Shown: positions 17,083 to 24,314 of the stretch, one piece after another
Layout of the letters: each line of letters begins with the position of its first letter
Position numbering within the stretch: position 1 is the first letter of the stretch
NCBI GenBank assembly: GCA_037718865.1
Contig: JBBJMP010000003.1
Coordinates: 310,001 to 374,000, forward strand
Direction of reading: 5' to 3'
Length of the DNA: 64,000 nt
Origin: JADCRZ01 sp037718865
GTDB lineage: Bacteria > Bacteroidota > Bacteroidia > Chitinophagales > Chitinophagaceae
The notes under the pieces: generated by a model
What the model was told of the DNA's origin: nothing
Seen by the model: the letters and a program-made list of their open reading frames with translations, nothing else
Database searches by the model: none
Translations under genes and position numbers: made by a program

Positions 17083-17964
17083 ATGACATTCATAAAACAA
17101 ATGGCTTCCTGCGAAGAAGCAAAAGAAATGGATATGGTTGATTATCTCGCCGGGTTAGGTTATGAACCTTTAAAAATAAGAAATGTGGATTATTGGTATT
17201 TGTCTCCGTTACGGGATGAAAAAACACCTTCCTTTAAAATCAACAGAAAACTTAATAAATGGTTTGACCATGGAATTGGAAAGGGCGGCAATCTGATTGA
17301 CTTCGCCATTCTTTTTCATAATTGCAGCGTAGGCGAATTTCTGCAAATAATTAACAGAGATTCTCTTTTTCAAAAGCCTATTAGTCGGAAGCTTGAAGAA
17401 CAAATTAAAGAGAGGAAAATAAATATTCTGGGTGATTTTATGTTAAGTTCATTTGGATTATTACGTTATCTGCATGAAAGAAAAATTCCCATTGATATTG
17501 CAGATCATTTTTGTAGAGAAGTACGCTATGAAATTAACGGTAAAATTTACTACGGCATAGGTTTTAAAAATGATTCTGCCGGATACGAAATCCGGAATTG
17601 TTATTTTAAATCTAGTAGTTCACCGAAGGATATCACCACATTGAACAATGGCGCAAAAGAGGCTGCAGTTTTCGAAGGATTTTTTGATTTCCTTTCCTTC
17701 ATGGCTATCCATCAAAATCAACAACGGGTCTCTATGGATTTTGTGATCTTAAATTCCGTTTCCATGTTTGAAAAAGCGCGGCCATTTATGGAAAAACATG
17801 AAAACATTCTGCTTTACTTAGACCGCGACACAGCCGGACAAAATTGCAGTCGATATGCTCTTTCCCTTAGCAAGAGCTACCAGGACGAAAGCTATTTATA
17901 TAAACTGTATAAGGATCTCAATGATTGGTTTGTGAATATCGGGAAGGCACAGTCTAATATCTAA
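17083..17964 (+). CDS. CHC2/TOPRIM DNA primase of the mobile element
   Basis: A 293-residue primase-like protein. The N-terminal part (YLSPLRDEKTPSFKINRK, then FDHGIGKGGNLIDFAILF) is the CHC2-type zinc-binding module found in element-encoded primases. The C-terminal half carries TOPRIM motifs, AAVFEGFFDFLSF with the acidic residue and LLYLDRDTAGQ with the DxD. Such proteins prime second-strand synthesis after conjugative transfer. It is encoded just upstream of the oriT candidate and mobilization genes. The reading frame looks complete. Confidence 0.88.
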   Translation: MTFIKQMASCEEAKEMDMVDYLAGLGYEPLKIRNVDYWYLSPLRDEKTPSFKINRKLNKWFDHGIGKGGNLIDFAILFHNCSVGEFLQIINRDSLFQKPISRKLEEQIKERKINILGDFMLSSFGLLRYLHERKIPIDIADHFCREVRYEINGKIYYGIGFKNDSAGYEIRNCYFKSSSSPKDITTLNNGAKEAAVFEGFFDFLSFMAIHQNQQRVSMDFVILNSVSMFEKARPFMEKHENILLYLDRDTAGQNCSRYALSLSKSYQDESYLYKLYKDLNDWFVNIGKAQSNI

Positions 17965-18089
17965 GAAGCAAGCTATTATCTTATGATATGTAAACCTGAG
18001 AAAAGCTTAGTTGTGATTTAGAGATATAAATACTCACAAATAATTGAAAACGATAATGAAAGGTATAATGGACATAGTGAAGGTTGTAA

Positions 18090-18172
18090 GATTGCCTCTT
18101 GTCAGCAATCGGCCAGATGTCCGGTTGTATCACAACCGACTCTGGCCGCCCTTACTCCGAAGTCGTGGGCGG
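18090..18172. other. Candidate origin of transfer (oriT): three clustered hairpins
   Basis: Three inverted repeats lie side by side: GATTGC/GCAATC (18090-18110); the 39-bp CGGCCAGA/TCTGGCCG (18110-18148) with an inner perfect CGGTTGT-ATC-ACAACCG; and CCGCCC/GGGCGG (18146-18172 overlapping). They fill the 250-base gap directly upstream of mobC and the relaxase, where oriT lies in Bacteroidota mobilizable elements. The GC-rich palindrome stands out from AT-rich surroundings. The nick site cannot be identified by eye. Confidence 0.6.
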
Positions 18173-18217
18173 TGAGATAGAAAAGATAAGTATTATAAAA
18201 CCATAAAATGATAAGTG

Positions 18218-18607
18218 ATGAGTGAACAAAATAGCAACCGAACAAATTGGCTGCACCTTCGCCTAAAGCCAGAAGAATATGCCAATCTTCATAAGCAGTT
18301 TAGTAAAACAACTTGCCGAAAAATAAGCGATTATTCCCGAAAAATACTCTTGGGCAAACCTGTTATAGCTACTTACCGAAACCAGTCTTTAGATGACTTT
18401 ATGACAGAGATGATACAGCTCCGAACAGAATTAAACAGCATCGGAAACAACGTCAATCAAGCTGTAAAAAAGCTGCATACGCTAGAACAAATAGCCGAGT
18501 TTAAGACCTGGATGATAACTTTCGAATTGGAAAAAGAAACCTTGTTGAACAAAATAGATGAAATCAAAAATCGTATTAATAAAATCGCTGATCAATGGTT
18601 GCAGTAA
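18218..18607 (+). CDS. MobC-like relaxosome accessory protein
   Basis: A 129-residue basic protein beginning MSEQNSNRTNWLHLRLKPEEY. The N-terminal ribbon-helix-helix-like region is followed by RKISDYSRKILLGKPV and then NSIGNNVNQAVKKLHT, the signature of MobC/BfmC relaxosome proteins. It should bind oriT and help the relaxase nick DNA. ATG 18218 is preferred over a GTG one codon earlier. Its end overlaps the relaxase start by 13 bases, indicating translational coupling. Confidence 0.88.
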   Translation: MSEQNSNRTNWLHLRLKPEEYANLHKQFSKTTCRKISDYSRKILLGKPVIATYRNQSLDDFMTEMIQLRTELNSIGNNVNQAVKKLHTLEQIAEFKTWMITFELEKETLLNKIDEIKNRINKIADQWLQ

Positions 18608-19881
18608 TAAAAACAGGTTCATCCATACGCCGGATTTTCAATTATAATGAGCAGAAAGTCAAAGAGGGAAATGCCCAATGTATTATGGCGTCTAATTATC
18701 CAAAGGATGTGGAATTACTTACGTTAAGTAATAAGCTAAATCGTTTGCTTAATCAGGCCGCTTTGAATGAAAATGTTACCCGCAACAGTGTACATATCTC
18801 CCTCAATTTTGACCCATCAGAGAACCTTTCTGTTGCTCAATTAAGGGAAATTGCAGAAGCTTACATGCTCAAAATTGGTTTTGATAAACAGCCGTATTTA
18901 GTATACCAGCACCATGATTCGGGGCATCCTCACATACATATTGTATCTATCAAAGTTAAGGCCGATGGTAGCCGAATTGACACTCAGAATATTGGCCGTA
19001 ACCAATCAGAAAATGCGCGAAAAGAGATTGAACATTCCTTTGGATTAGTAAAGGCAGCTAACAAAAAAAGAAGGCAAGCTTACGAACTTAAACCGGTCAA
19101 TGTCCAGAAAGTGCAATATGGAAAATCTGAAACTAAAAGAGCTATTACAAATGTATTGGACGCGGTGCTAAATATTTATAAGTATGCATCAGTACCTGAA
19201 TTGAATGCGATACTTGGGCAGTATAATATACTAGCAGACAGAGGTAGTGAAGAGTCTCGTGTTTATCAAAACAATGGTCTTGTATACCGGATATTAGATG
19301 GCGATGGCAATAAGGTAGGTGTACCAGTCAAAGCCAGTGATTTGTATAATAAACCTACTCTAAAGTACCTACAAGCCAAATTTCAACAGAATGAAGCAGC
19401 GAGGCAACCTTACAAAGTGAGGGTTAGAAATGCCATTGATTTAGCCCTGATAAAGAATCCCAACCATTCTATTCAAAGCCTGGCAAAGTCATTGGAAAAG
19501 GAAGGTGTTATAGCGGTTTTAAGGCGAAATGATGAAGGCATTACTTATGGTATTACTTACGTAGACCACAGTACAAAAAGCGTTTTTAATGGCAGCGACT
19601 TAGGAAAGCAATATAGCGCTAAGGGCATTCAGGAAAGATGCAAGGTAGTGGAGAATTCTCAACCCAACGAAACCACAAAACAGCAAGCGGTATTGCAGCA
19701 GAAAGGTCAAAATTCAGATACAAAAAATGAACAGGAATTTTTTGCCGTGCAAGCTAGGCAATCAAATATTCCTAAGCCGCTGGACGACTCATTGCAACCT
19801 TCCCAATCATATAATTACCTCCCTCATCAATTAAAAAAATCCAGAAAGAAAAGGCGCAAACGCATATCAAATAACTTTTAA
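18595..19881 (+). CDS. MOBP-type relaxase/mobilization nuclease
   Basis: A 428-residue relaxase. The three-histidine metal motif is HHDSGHPHIHI (residues 106-116), preceded by NSVHISLNF around residue 67. This is the layout of Bacteroidota MobA/BmgA/MbpA relaxases. It should nick at oriT and pilot the strand. The C-terminal third is charged and probably a non-catalytic domain. It overlaps mobC and is followed after 11 bases by the coupling protein, so these three genes form one operon. Confidence 0.92.
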   Translation: MVAVIKTGSSIRRIFNYNEQKVKEGNAQCIMASNYPKDVELLTLSNKLNRLLNQAALNENVTRNSVHISLNFDPSENLSVAQLREIAEAYMLKIGFDKQPYLVYQHHDSGHPHIHIVSIKVKADGSRIDTQNIGRNQSENARKEIEHSFGLVKAANKKRRQAYELKPVNVQKVQYGKSETKRAITNVLDAVLNIYKYASVPELNAILGQYNILADRGSEESRVYQNNGLVYRILDGDGNKVGVPVKASDLYNKPTLKYLQAKFQQNEAARQPYKVRVRNAIDLALIKNPNHSIQSLAKSLEKEGVIAVLRRNDEGITYGITYVDHSTKSVFNGSDLGKQYSAKGIQERCKVVENSQPNETTKQQAVLQQKGQNSDTKNEQEFFAVQARQSNIPKPLDDSLQPSQSYNYLPHQLKKSRKKRRKRISNNF

Positions 19882-19892
19882 AAATTATAATT

Positions 19893-21884
19893 ATGGCAAT
19901 GCATACCGGTGAAAACGAACAGGCGTTGAGAAAGATCCTGGATATGACCAGACTGATCAGCATAGCTATTTTAGTATTGCACTTTTATTATTACTGCTAT
20001 ACTGCCTTTGTAGAGTGGCATCTTTCCGCAACACTTACCGACAGGTTAATGGGAAATATTAGTAATACAGGATTGTTTAAACAATTTTATAAATCCAAAG
20101 TATTTGCTTTAGGATTTTTATTCATTTCACTATTGGGAGCAAGAGGCAGGAAGGATGATAAATTAAGTTACAAGAAAGCATTGACTTACTTACTCTCTGG
20201 CCTGCTGATTTATTTTGTAAGCTACCTTATCTTATTACTCAAACTTTCCTTAACAACAGTTGCAATCCTATATATGAGTATGACAGCAATTGGTTTTATG
20301 CTGATATTGTCAGGAGGTACATTAATATCCCGTGTTATAAAATTAAAATTAAACAGCAAAGACATCTTTAATAAAGAAAATGAAACCTTTCCCCAGGAAG
20401 AAAGGCTACTGGAAAACGAGTATTCAATTAACCTTCCGGCACAATATAGTCTTAAAGGAAAGAGACGCAAAAGCTGTGTCAATATAATCAATCCGTTTCG
20501 GGCATTGATGGTTCTTGGTTCACCGGGATCAGGTAAATCCTACTTCGTAATCCGGCATGTTATTACACAACACATTAAGAAAGGGTTTACCATGTTCGTG
20601 TATGATTTTAAGTTTGACGACCTTTCCAAAATTGTATATAACACTTGGTTAAAATATAAGAGCAAATACCCTGTTCCACCCGAGTTTTATGTAATCAATT
20701 TCGATGATCTTACCCGTAGCCATCGCTGCAATCCACTCGATCATGCGACCATGAGCGATATCACTGATGCCGCCGAATCTGCCCGAACTATCCTTATGGG
20801 ATTGAACAGAGAATGGATCAAGCGACAGGGTGACTTCTTTGTGGAATCGCCAATCAATTTTTTAACTGCTATTATCTGGTATTTGCGCAAATATCACGAC
20901 GGAGAGTTTTGCACTTTACCCCATGTAATTGAGCTCATGCAGGTAGATTATGACAGCTTGTTTACAGTACTTAGAACAGAAAAAGAAATAGATGTATTAA
21001 TTAACCCGTTTGTCAATGCCTATCTCAACGATGTTATGGAACAACTGGAAGGTCAGATTGCTGCAGCTAAGGTGGCCATGGCCAGGCTTTCTTCACCACA
21101 ATTATACTATGTGTTGTCGGGTAACGACTTTATGCTGGACATTAATAATCCGGATGAGCCAAAGGTCATTTGTATGGGTAATAACCCCCAGAAGATTCAG
21201 ATCTACGGAGCAGTTTTATCCCTATATGTTACACGCCTGGTTAAGCTGGTCAACAAGAAAGGAAAGCAAAAAAGTAGCCTCGTTTTTGATGAGTTTCCAA
21301 CAATTTACCTTAATAATATGGACAGTCTAATTGCCACCGCTCGAAGCAATAAAGTGGCTACCTGTTTGGGTGTCCAGGACTTTAGCCAGCTTCGTAAGGA
21401 TTACGGTAAAGAGCAGGCAGACGTGATCATGAATATCACCGGCAATATTATTAGCGGACAGGTAACTGGAGATACTGCCAAACAACTCAGTGAGCGCTTC
21501 GGCAAGATTATGCAGGATAGGGAAAGTCATTCAATCAACAGTGCTGACACATCTATCAGTCGTTCCAAACAATTGGAATCAGCCGTACCAGCTTCAAAGA
21601 TTTCAGCCCTCTCCTCTGGTGAATTCGTGGGAATGGTGGCAGATGATCCGGATAATAAAATTGACCTCAAGACCTTCCATTGCGAGATATTAAACGATCA
21701 TGAGGCTTTGAGGCAAGAACAGCACAGCTATAAGGAAATACCGGTTATACGTACGCTTGACAATGCTATGATTCAGCGGAATTACTTACAGATTAAGCAG
21801 GATGTGGAGGATATTATTCAATCTGAGATGGAAAGGGTACTTAGTGATCCTGGATTGCGTCATTTGGTAATTAGAAAAGAATAA
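19893..21884 (+). CDS. VirD4/TraG-family coupling protein
   Basis: A 663-residue type IV coupling protein. The N-terminus has several membrane helices (residues ~20-145). It is followed by an ATPase with Walker A LGSPGSGKSY (K215) and Walker B SLVFDEFPTIY (D466-E467), then TARSNKVATCLGVQDFSQL typical of the TraG/TraD C-terminal lobe. It would hand relaxase-bound DNA to a mating channel. No channel genes (VirB/Tra) are present in the window, so the element probably borrows a helper system. Confidence 0.92.
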   Translation: MAMHTGENEQALRKILDMTRLISIAILVLHFYYYCYTAFVEWHLSATLTDRLMGNISNTGLFKQFYKSKVFALGFLFISLLGARGRKDDKLSYKKALTYLLSGLLIYFVSYLILLLKLSLTTVAILYMSMTAIGFMLILSGGTLISRVIKLKLNSKDIFNKENETFPQEERLLENEYSINLPAQYSLKGKRRKSCVNIINPFRALMVLGSPGSGKSYFVIRHVITQHIKKGFTMFVYDFKFDDLSKIVYNTWLKYKSKYPVPPEFYVINFDDLTRSHRCNPLDHATMSDITDAAESARTILMGLNREWIKRQGDFFVESPINFLTAIIWYLRKYHDGEFCTLPHVIELMQVDYDSLFTVLRTEKEIDVLINPFVNAYLNDVMEQLEGQIAAAKVAMARLSSPQLYYVLSGNDFMLDINNPDEPKVICMGNNPQKIQIYGAVLSLYVTRLVKLVNKKGKQKSSLVFDEFPTIYLNNMDSLIATARSNKVATCLGVQDFSQLRKDYGKEQADVIMNITGNIISGQVTGDTAKQLSERFGKIMQDRESHSINSADTSISRSKQLESAVPASKISALSSGEFVGMVADDPDNKIDLKTFHCEILNDHEALRQEQHSYKEIPVIRTLDNAMIQRNYLQIKQDVEDIIQSEMERVLSDPGLRHLVIRKE

Positions 21885-22562
21885 ATCTGTTGTCGTCGCT
21901 GCACTTTGTCAAGGAAGTGCTATTAAAGATAAAACGTTCTGACTTTTCAGTTTAAAGTCACCTGGAAAATCATTTGGTAGATTCAGCTGCAAGAACATTT
22001 TTTACAAATTTTATTCCGTTATTTTGAGCAAGCCTAACCATTATAAGATATTGTATGATCAGCATTAGAAGATAATACCATTTGAATGTCTGTTCATTAA
22101 AAAATAATGACGAAATTCCAACAGAAATTAAAAATAGAAAAGAGAGGGATGTTAGGTCTCTTGCTAAAAGAAAATCCTTGTGGCTTTTTCTAATAATAAT
22201 TTCCTCAGCATGAATTTTGTATATCTTATACCAAAGTTGGTTTTGCTGTTTCGGATCGATGGGAAGCTTAGGATATAATATAGTTAGAGCATTAACACTT
22301 ATTCGATCATCTTGATGAGCGTAGATGGAAAAAGCTCTATTTCCAGGAGGTACATTTTTGAATCGCCAAAATACAATTACAGCTTTTTGTTTACTAGTTA
22401 ATAAACCATTTAATATAAATAATAGCAAAGGGGCTATGCAAAGTCCTAATGTTCTCAAAGTGATTAGAGCTTTATAATCATTTAACAAGACTTGAATGTT
22501 GATAGAGAAGAATAGTATTAAAAAAATAACCATATTAAAACAAAAGAAAGACCATAGATATG

Positions 22563-22595
22563 TGAGGTGTGTCGATTTATCCGGACAGTAAAGTG
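22563..22595 (+). repeat. IS3 left terminal inverted repeat
   Basis: It starts TGAGGTGTGTCG and continues to ATCCGGACAGTAAAGTG. It matches the right end at 27 of 33 positions. Confidence 0.9.
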
Positions 22596-23024
22596 TCTTA
22601 GTTTAGAATAATGTTTCAAATGTAATATTAATTGTTATCAAAGTAAATATGCTTTGATGCTGATGCCTCAGAAAACCTAATCATTAGATTCATGGGCGAT
22701 AGCCCATTCCTTTTCTTCTTTCTTTTTTTGGTGCTTTTTTTCTTAAATTTTTCATCTGCTGATTCCTTTGAAATACTTATCCACATTGAGTTTCAACAGC
22801 ATTTATTATTTTGTTATTGATGTTATTCATGATATATTTGTTTTGCCGGAATGAAGCAGAAACAGGCTCTGCAGAGGTGCAACCTGCCAGGAATAATTCC
22901 GGACATCGTAGGCATATTTTAAGCTCTTTGACAGTACTATTTTCAGGTGGGCTAAGGTTGGCAGCCAGACAGCGGTTAACGGGCTTGCCAGACGCCTTAG
23001 TACCGTTATTGATTGGCTTTACTT

Positions 23025-23900
23025 TCATGTTAATGCTAACTGGTTTTCAAAATTGTTAGGAGATAAATAGCCAATGGAAGAATGTAACCGTAAGGGGTTA
23101 TAATACATTTCTATATAGTCGAAAATCTCGGTTTGGGAATCTTCAGCATCATGGAAGGCGCCACCTTCCATCAACTCTGCCTTGAACCTGCTGAATAAGG
23201 ATTCTATATGCGCATTATCATATGGATTATCAGCATCACTCATGCTTTGTATCACGGTTCTCCTATGCAGCATTTGCCTGAATTTAGTCCCTGCATACTG
23301 CCCGCCACGATCGGAATGTATCATTAACCCAGGCGATACTTTTCGTGTCCTTATTGCCTTATTGAGAGAGGCTGTAACCAGCGATTCCTGCATGTGATCC
23401 TGCAGGTCCCATCCTACTATTTTCCTGGAACACAGGTCCATCCATACAGACAAATAGCGGAAAACTCCTGCAGCCATTGGTATGTAGGTAATATCACCTA
23501 CCCACACCTGGTTGATAGCTACCGGAAAAGCCTTTGTCTTCAGGTGGTTGGGGCTGATTTGATAGGGATGCCTGCTGTTGGTTGTTTTAGGCACAAAGGA
23601 TCGCGGCTGGATGGCTTTGAGCTCATTGGCAGAAAGGTACTTGCGGACCTTATAAGGGCTTACCCATACGTTTTGATGCTTAAGCTCGGCAACGATCCTT
23701 CTGAAGCCGTAACGGCGTTTATGTTCGCTGAAAACAGCAATCACCTTCTGTTCAATCATGGTGTTTTTAGCTTTGGGTTGATGGGTGGTTTTATTGTGCC
23801 ATTCATAAAAACAACTTCGGTTGATCCCTAACACTTTACAGATCTGCTCAACAGGATGCTCATCGCGGATGGTATTGACAAAGCCATACACTATTGTCAT
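23025..23900 (-). CDS. IS3 transposase OrfB (DDE integrase domain)
   Basis: A 291-residue transposase with an HTH_21 N-terminal region (RRYGFRRIVAELKHQ) and an rve integrase core. The acidic triad is visible: WVGDITYIP, then MIHSDRGGQYAG, then DNAHIESLFSRFK (Asp, Asp, Glu). Its ATG overlaps the orfA stop (ATGA), so it lies in the -1 frame. It is probably expressed mainly as an OrfAB fusion through the A7 slip site at 23927-23933. The frame is intact, so the IS may still be active. Confidence 0.95.
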   Translation of the reverse strand: MTIVYGFVNTIRDEHPVEQICKVLGINRSCFYEWHNKTTHQPKAKNTMIEQKVIAVFSEHKRRYGFRRIVAELKHQNVWVSPYKVRKYLSANELKAIQPRSFVPKTTNSRHPYQISPNHLKTKAFPVAINQVWVGDITYIPMAAGVFRYLSVWMDLCSRKIVGWDLQDHMQESLVTASLNKAIRTRKVSPGLMIHSDRGGQYAGTKFRQMLHRRTVIQSMSDADNPYDNAHIESLFSRFKAELMEGGAFHDAEDSQTEIFDYIEMYYNPLRLHSSIGYLSPNNFENQLALT

Positions 23901-24214
23901 ATCCCGCGGCTGAAAATTCCCAAGGCTTTTTTTAAAATATCACGCTCCTGTTCGGTGCGTCTGAGTTCAGCTTTTAAGCGCTCATTTTCCCCAAATAAGC
24001 CGTTTTGTGATGTTGATGATACCCCTGTGATTTTACCTGGAATTGTGGAAACAGATTGAGCTGATTTGTACCACCGGTGAAGCAGCGATGCACTCACACC
24101 AAGTGCCTGAGATATCTCTGAAACGGGACGGCCTGAAGATATCATTTTAATCACATCCTCTTTGAATGATAAATCATACTTTCTATGAGTTCTTGTTACT
24201 TTTTTGACAGACAT
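23897..24214 (-). CDS. IS3 transposase OrfA (helix-turn-helix)
   Basis: A 105-residue protein with a DNA-binding helix-turn-helix (SFKEDVIKMISSGRPVSEIS, then LGVSASLLHRWYK) and a C-terminal leucine-zipper-like helix (NERLKAELRRTEQERDILKK). It recognises the IS ends and regulates transposition. Near its end TTA-AAA-AAA-G offers a slippery run. A -1 shift there would read into OrfB through the residues SLGNFQPRD before the OrfB Met. Confidence 0.95.
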   Translation of the reverse strand: MSVKKVTRTHRKYDLSFKEDVIKMISSGRPVSEISQALGVSASLLHRWYKSAQSVSTIPGKITGVSSTSQNGLFGENERLKAELRRTEQERDILKKALGIFSRGI

Positions 24215-24231
24215 GGTTAGCGAATTTACGT

Positions 24232-24264
24232 CACTTTACTGTCCGGATTTATTGGTACATCTCA
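24232..24264 (-). repeat. IS3 right terminal inverted repeat
   Basis: Read on the reverse strand it starts TGAGATGTACCA and continues to ATCCGGACAGTAAAGTG. It is followed by the ATG target duplication copy. Confidence 0.9.
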
Positions 24265-24314
24265 ATGGAGTGTTTCTTTGTTTCAGGCTTATTTCATTAT
24301 TTGACATAATTTTA

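Larger units (their letters stand above)
22563..24264 (-). mobile_element. IS3-family insertion sequence, 1702 bp
   Basis: The terminal inverted repeats are 33 bp and match at 27 positions. Both begin TGAG-TGT and share ATCCGGACAGTAAAGTG. The flanks carry a 3-bp target duplication, ATG (22560-22562 and 24265-24267), typical of IS3. It encodes overlapping orfA and orfB on the reverse strand. About 460 bases between orfB and the left end (22563-23024) hold no convincing gene, which makes the element longer than most IS3 members. It interrupts the membrane-protein gene of the ubiquitin-like operon. Confidence 0.93.
21970..24307 (-). pseudogene. Four-helix membrane protein (putative effector) split by an IS3 element
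   Basis: The 3' part, 187 codons from ATG 22533 to 21970, encodes four hydrophobic helices in two pairs. A ~75-residue soluble stretch lies between helix 2 and 3, including LPIDPKQQNQLWYKIYKIH and SHKDFLLARD. Its frame is open upstream into the IS end. Deleting 22563-24264 plus one ATG target repeat joins it in frame to ATG 24307. The new N-terminus reads MSNNEISLKQRNTP, then YLWSFFCFN before the old Met, giving 210 residues. The repaired gene starts 7 bases after the E2-E1-JAB stop, so it was the third gene of that operon. The 4TM architecture suggests a membrane or pore effector, which is inference. Confidence 0.85.

Noticed and set aside
22777..23059. Short frames on both strands inside the IS3 tail
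   Set aside because: The two overlap each other and the orfB end, and neither has a recognisable domain.
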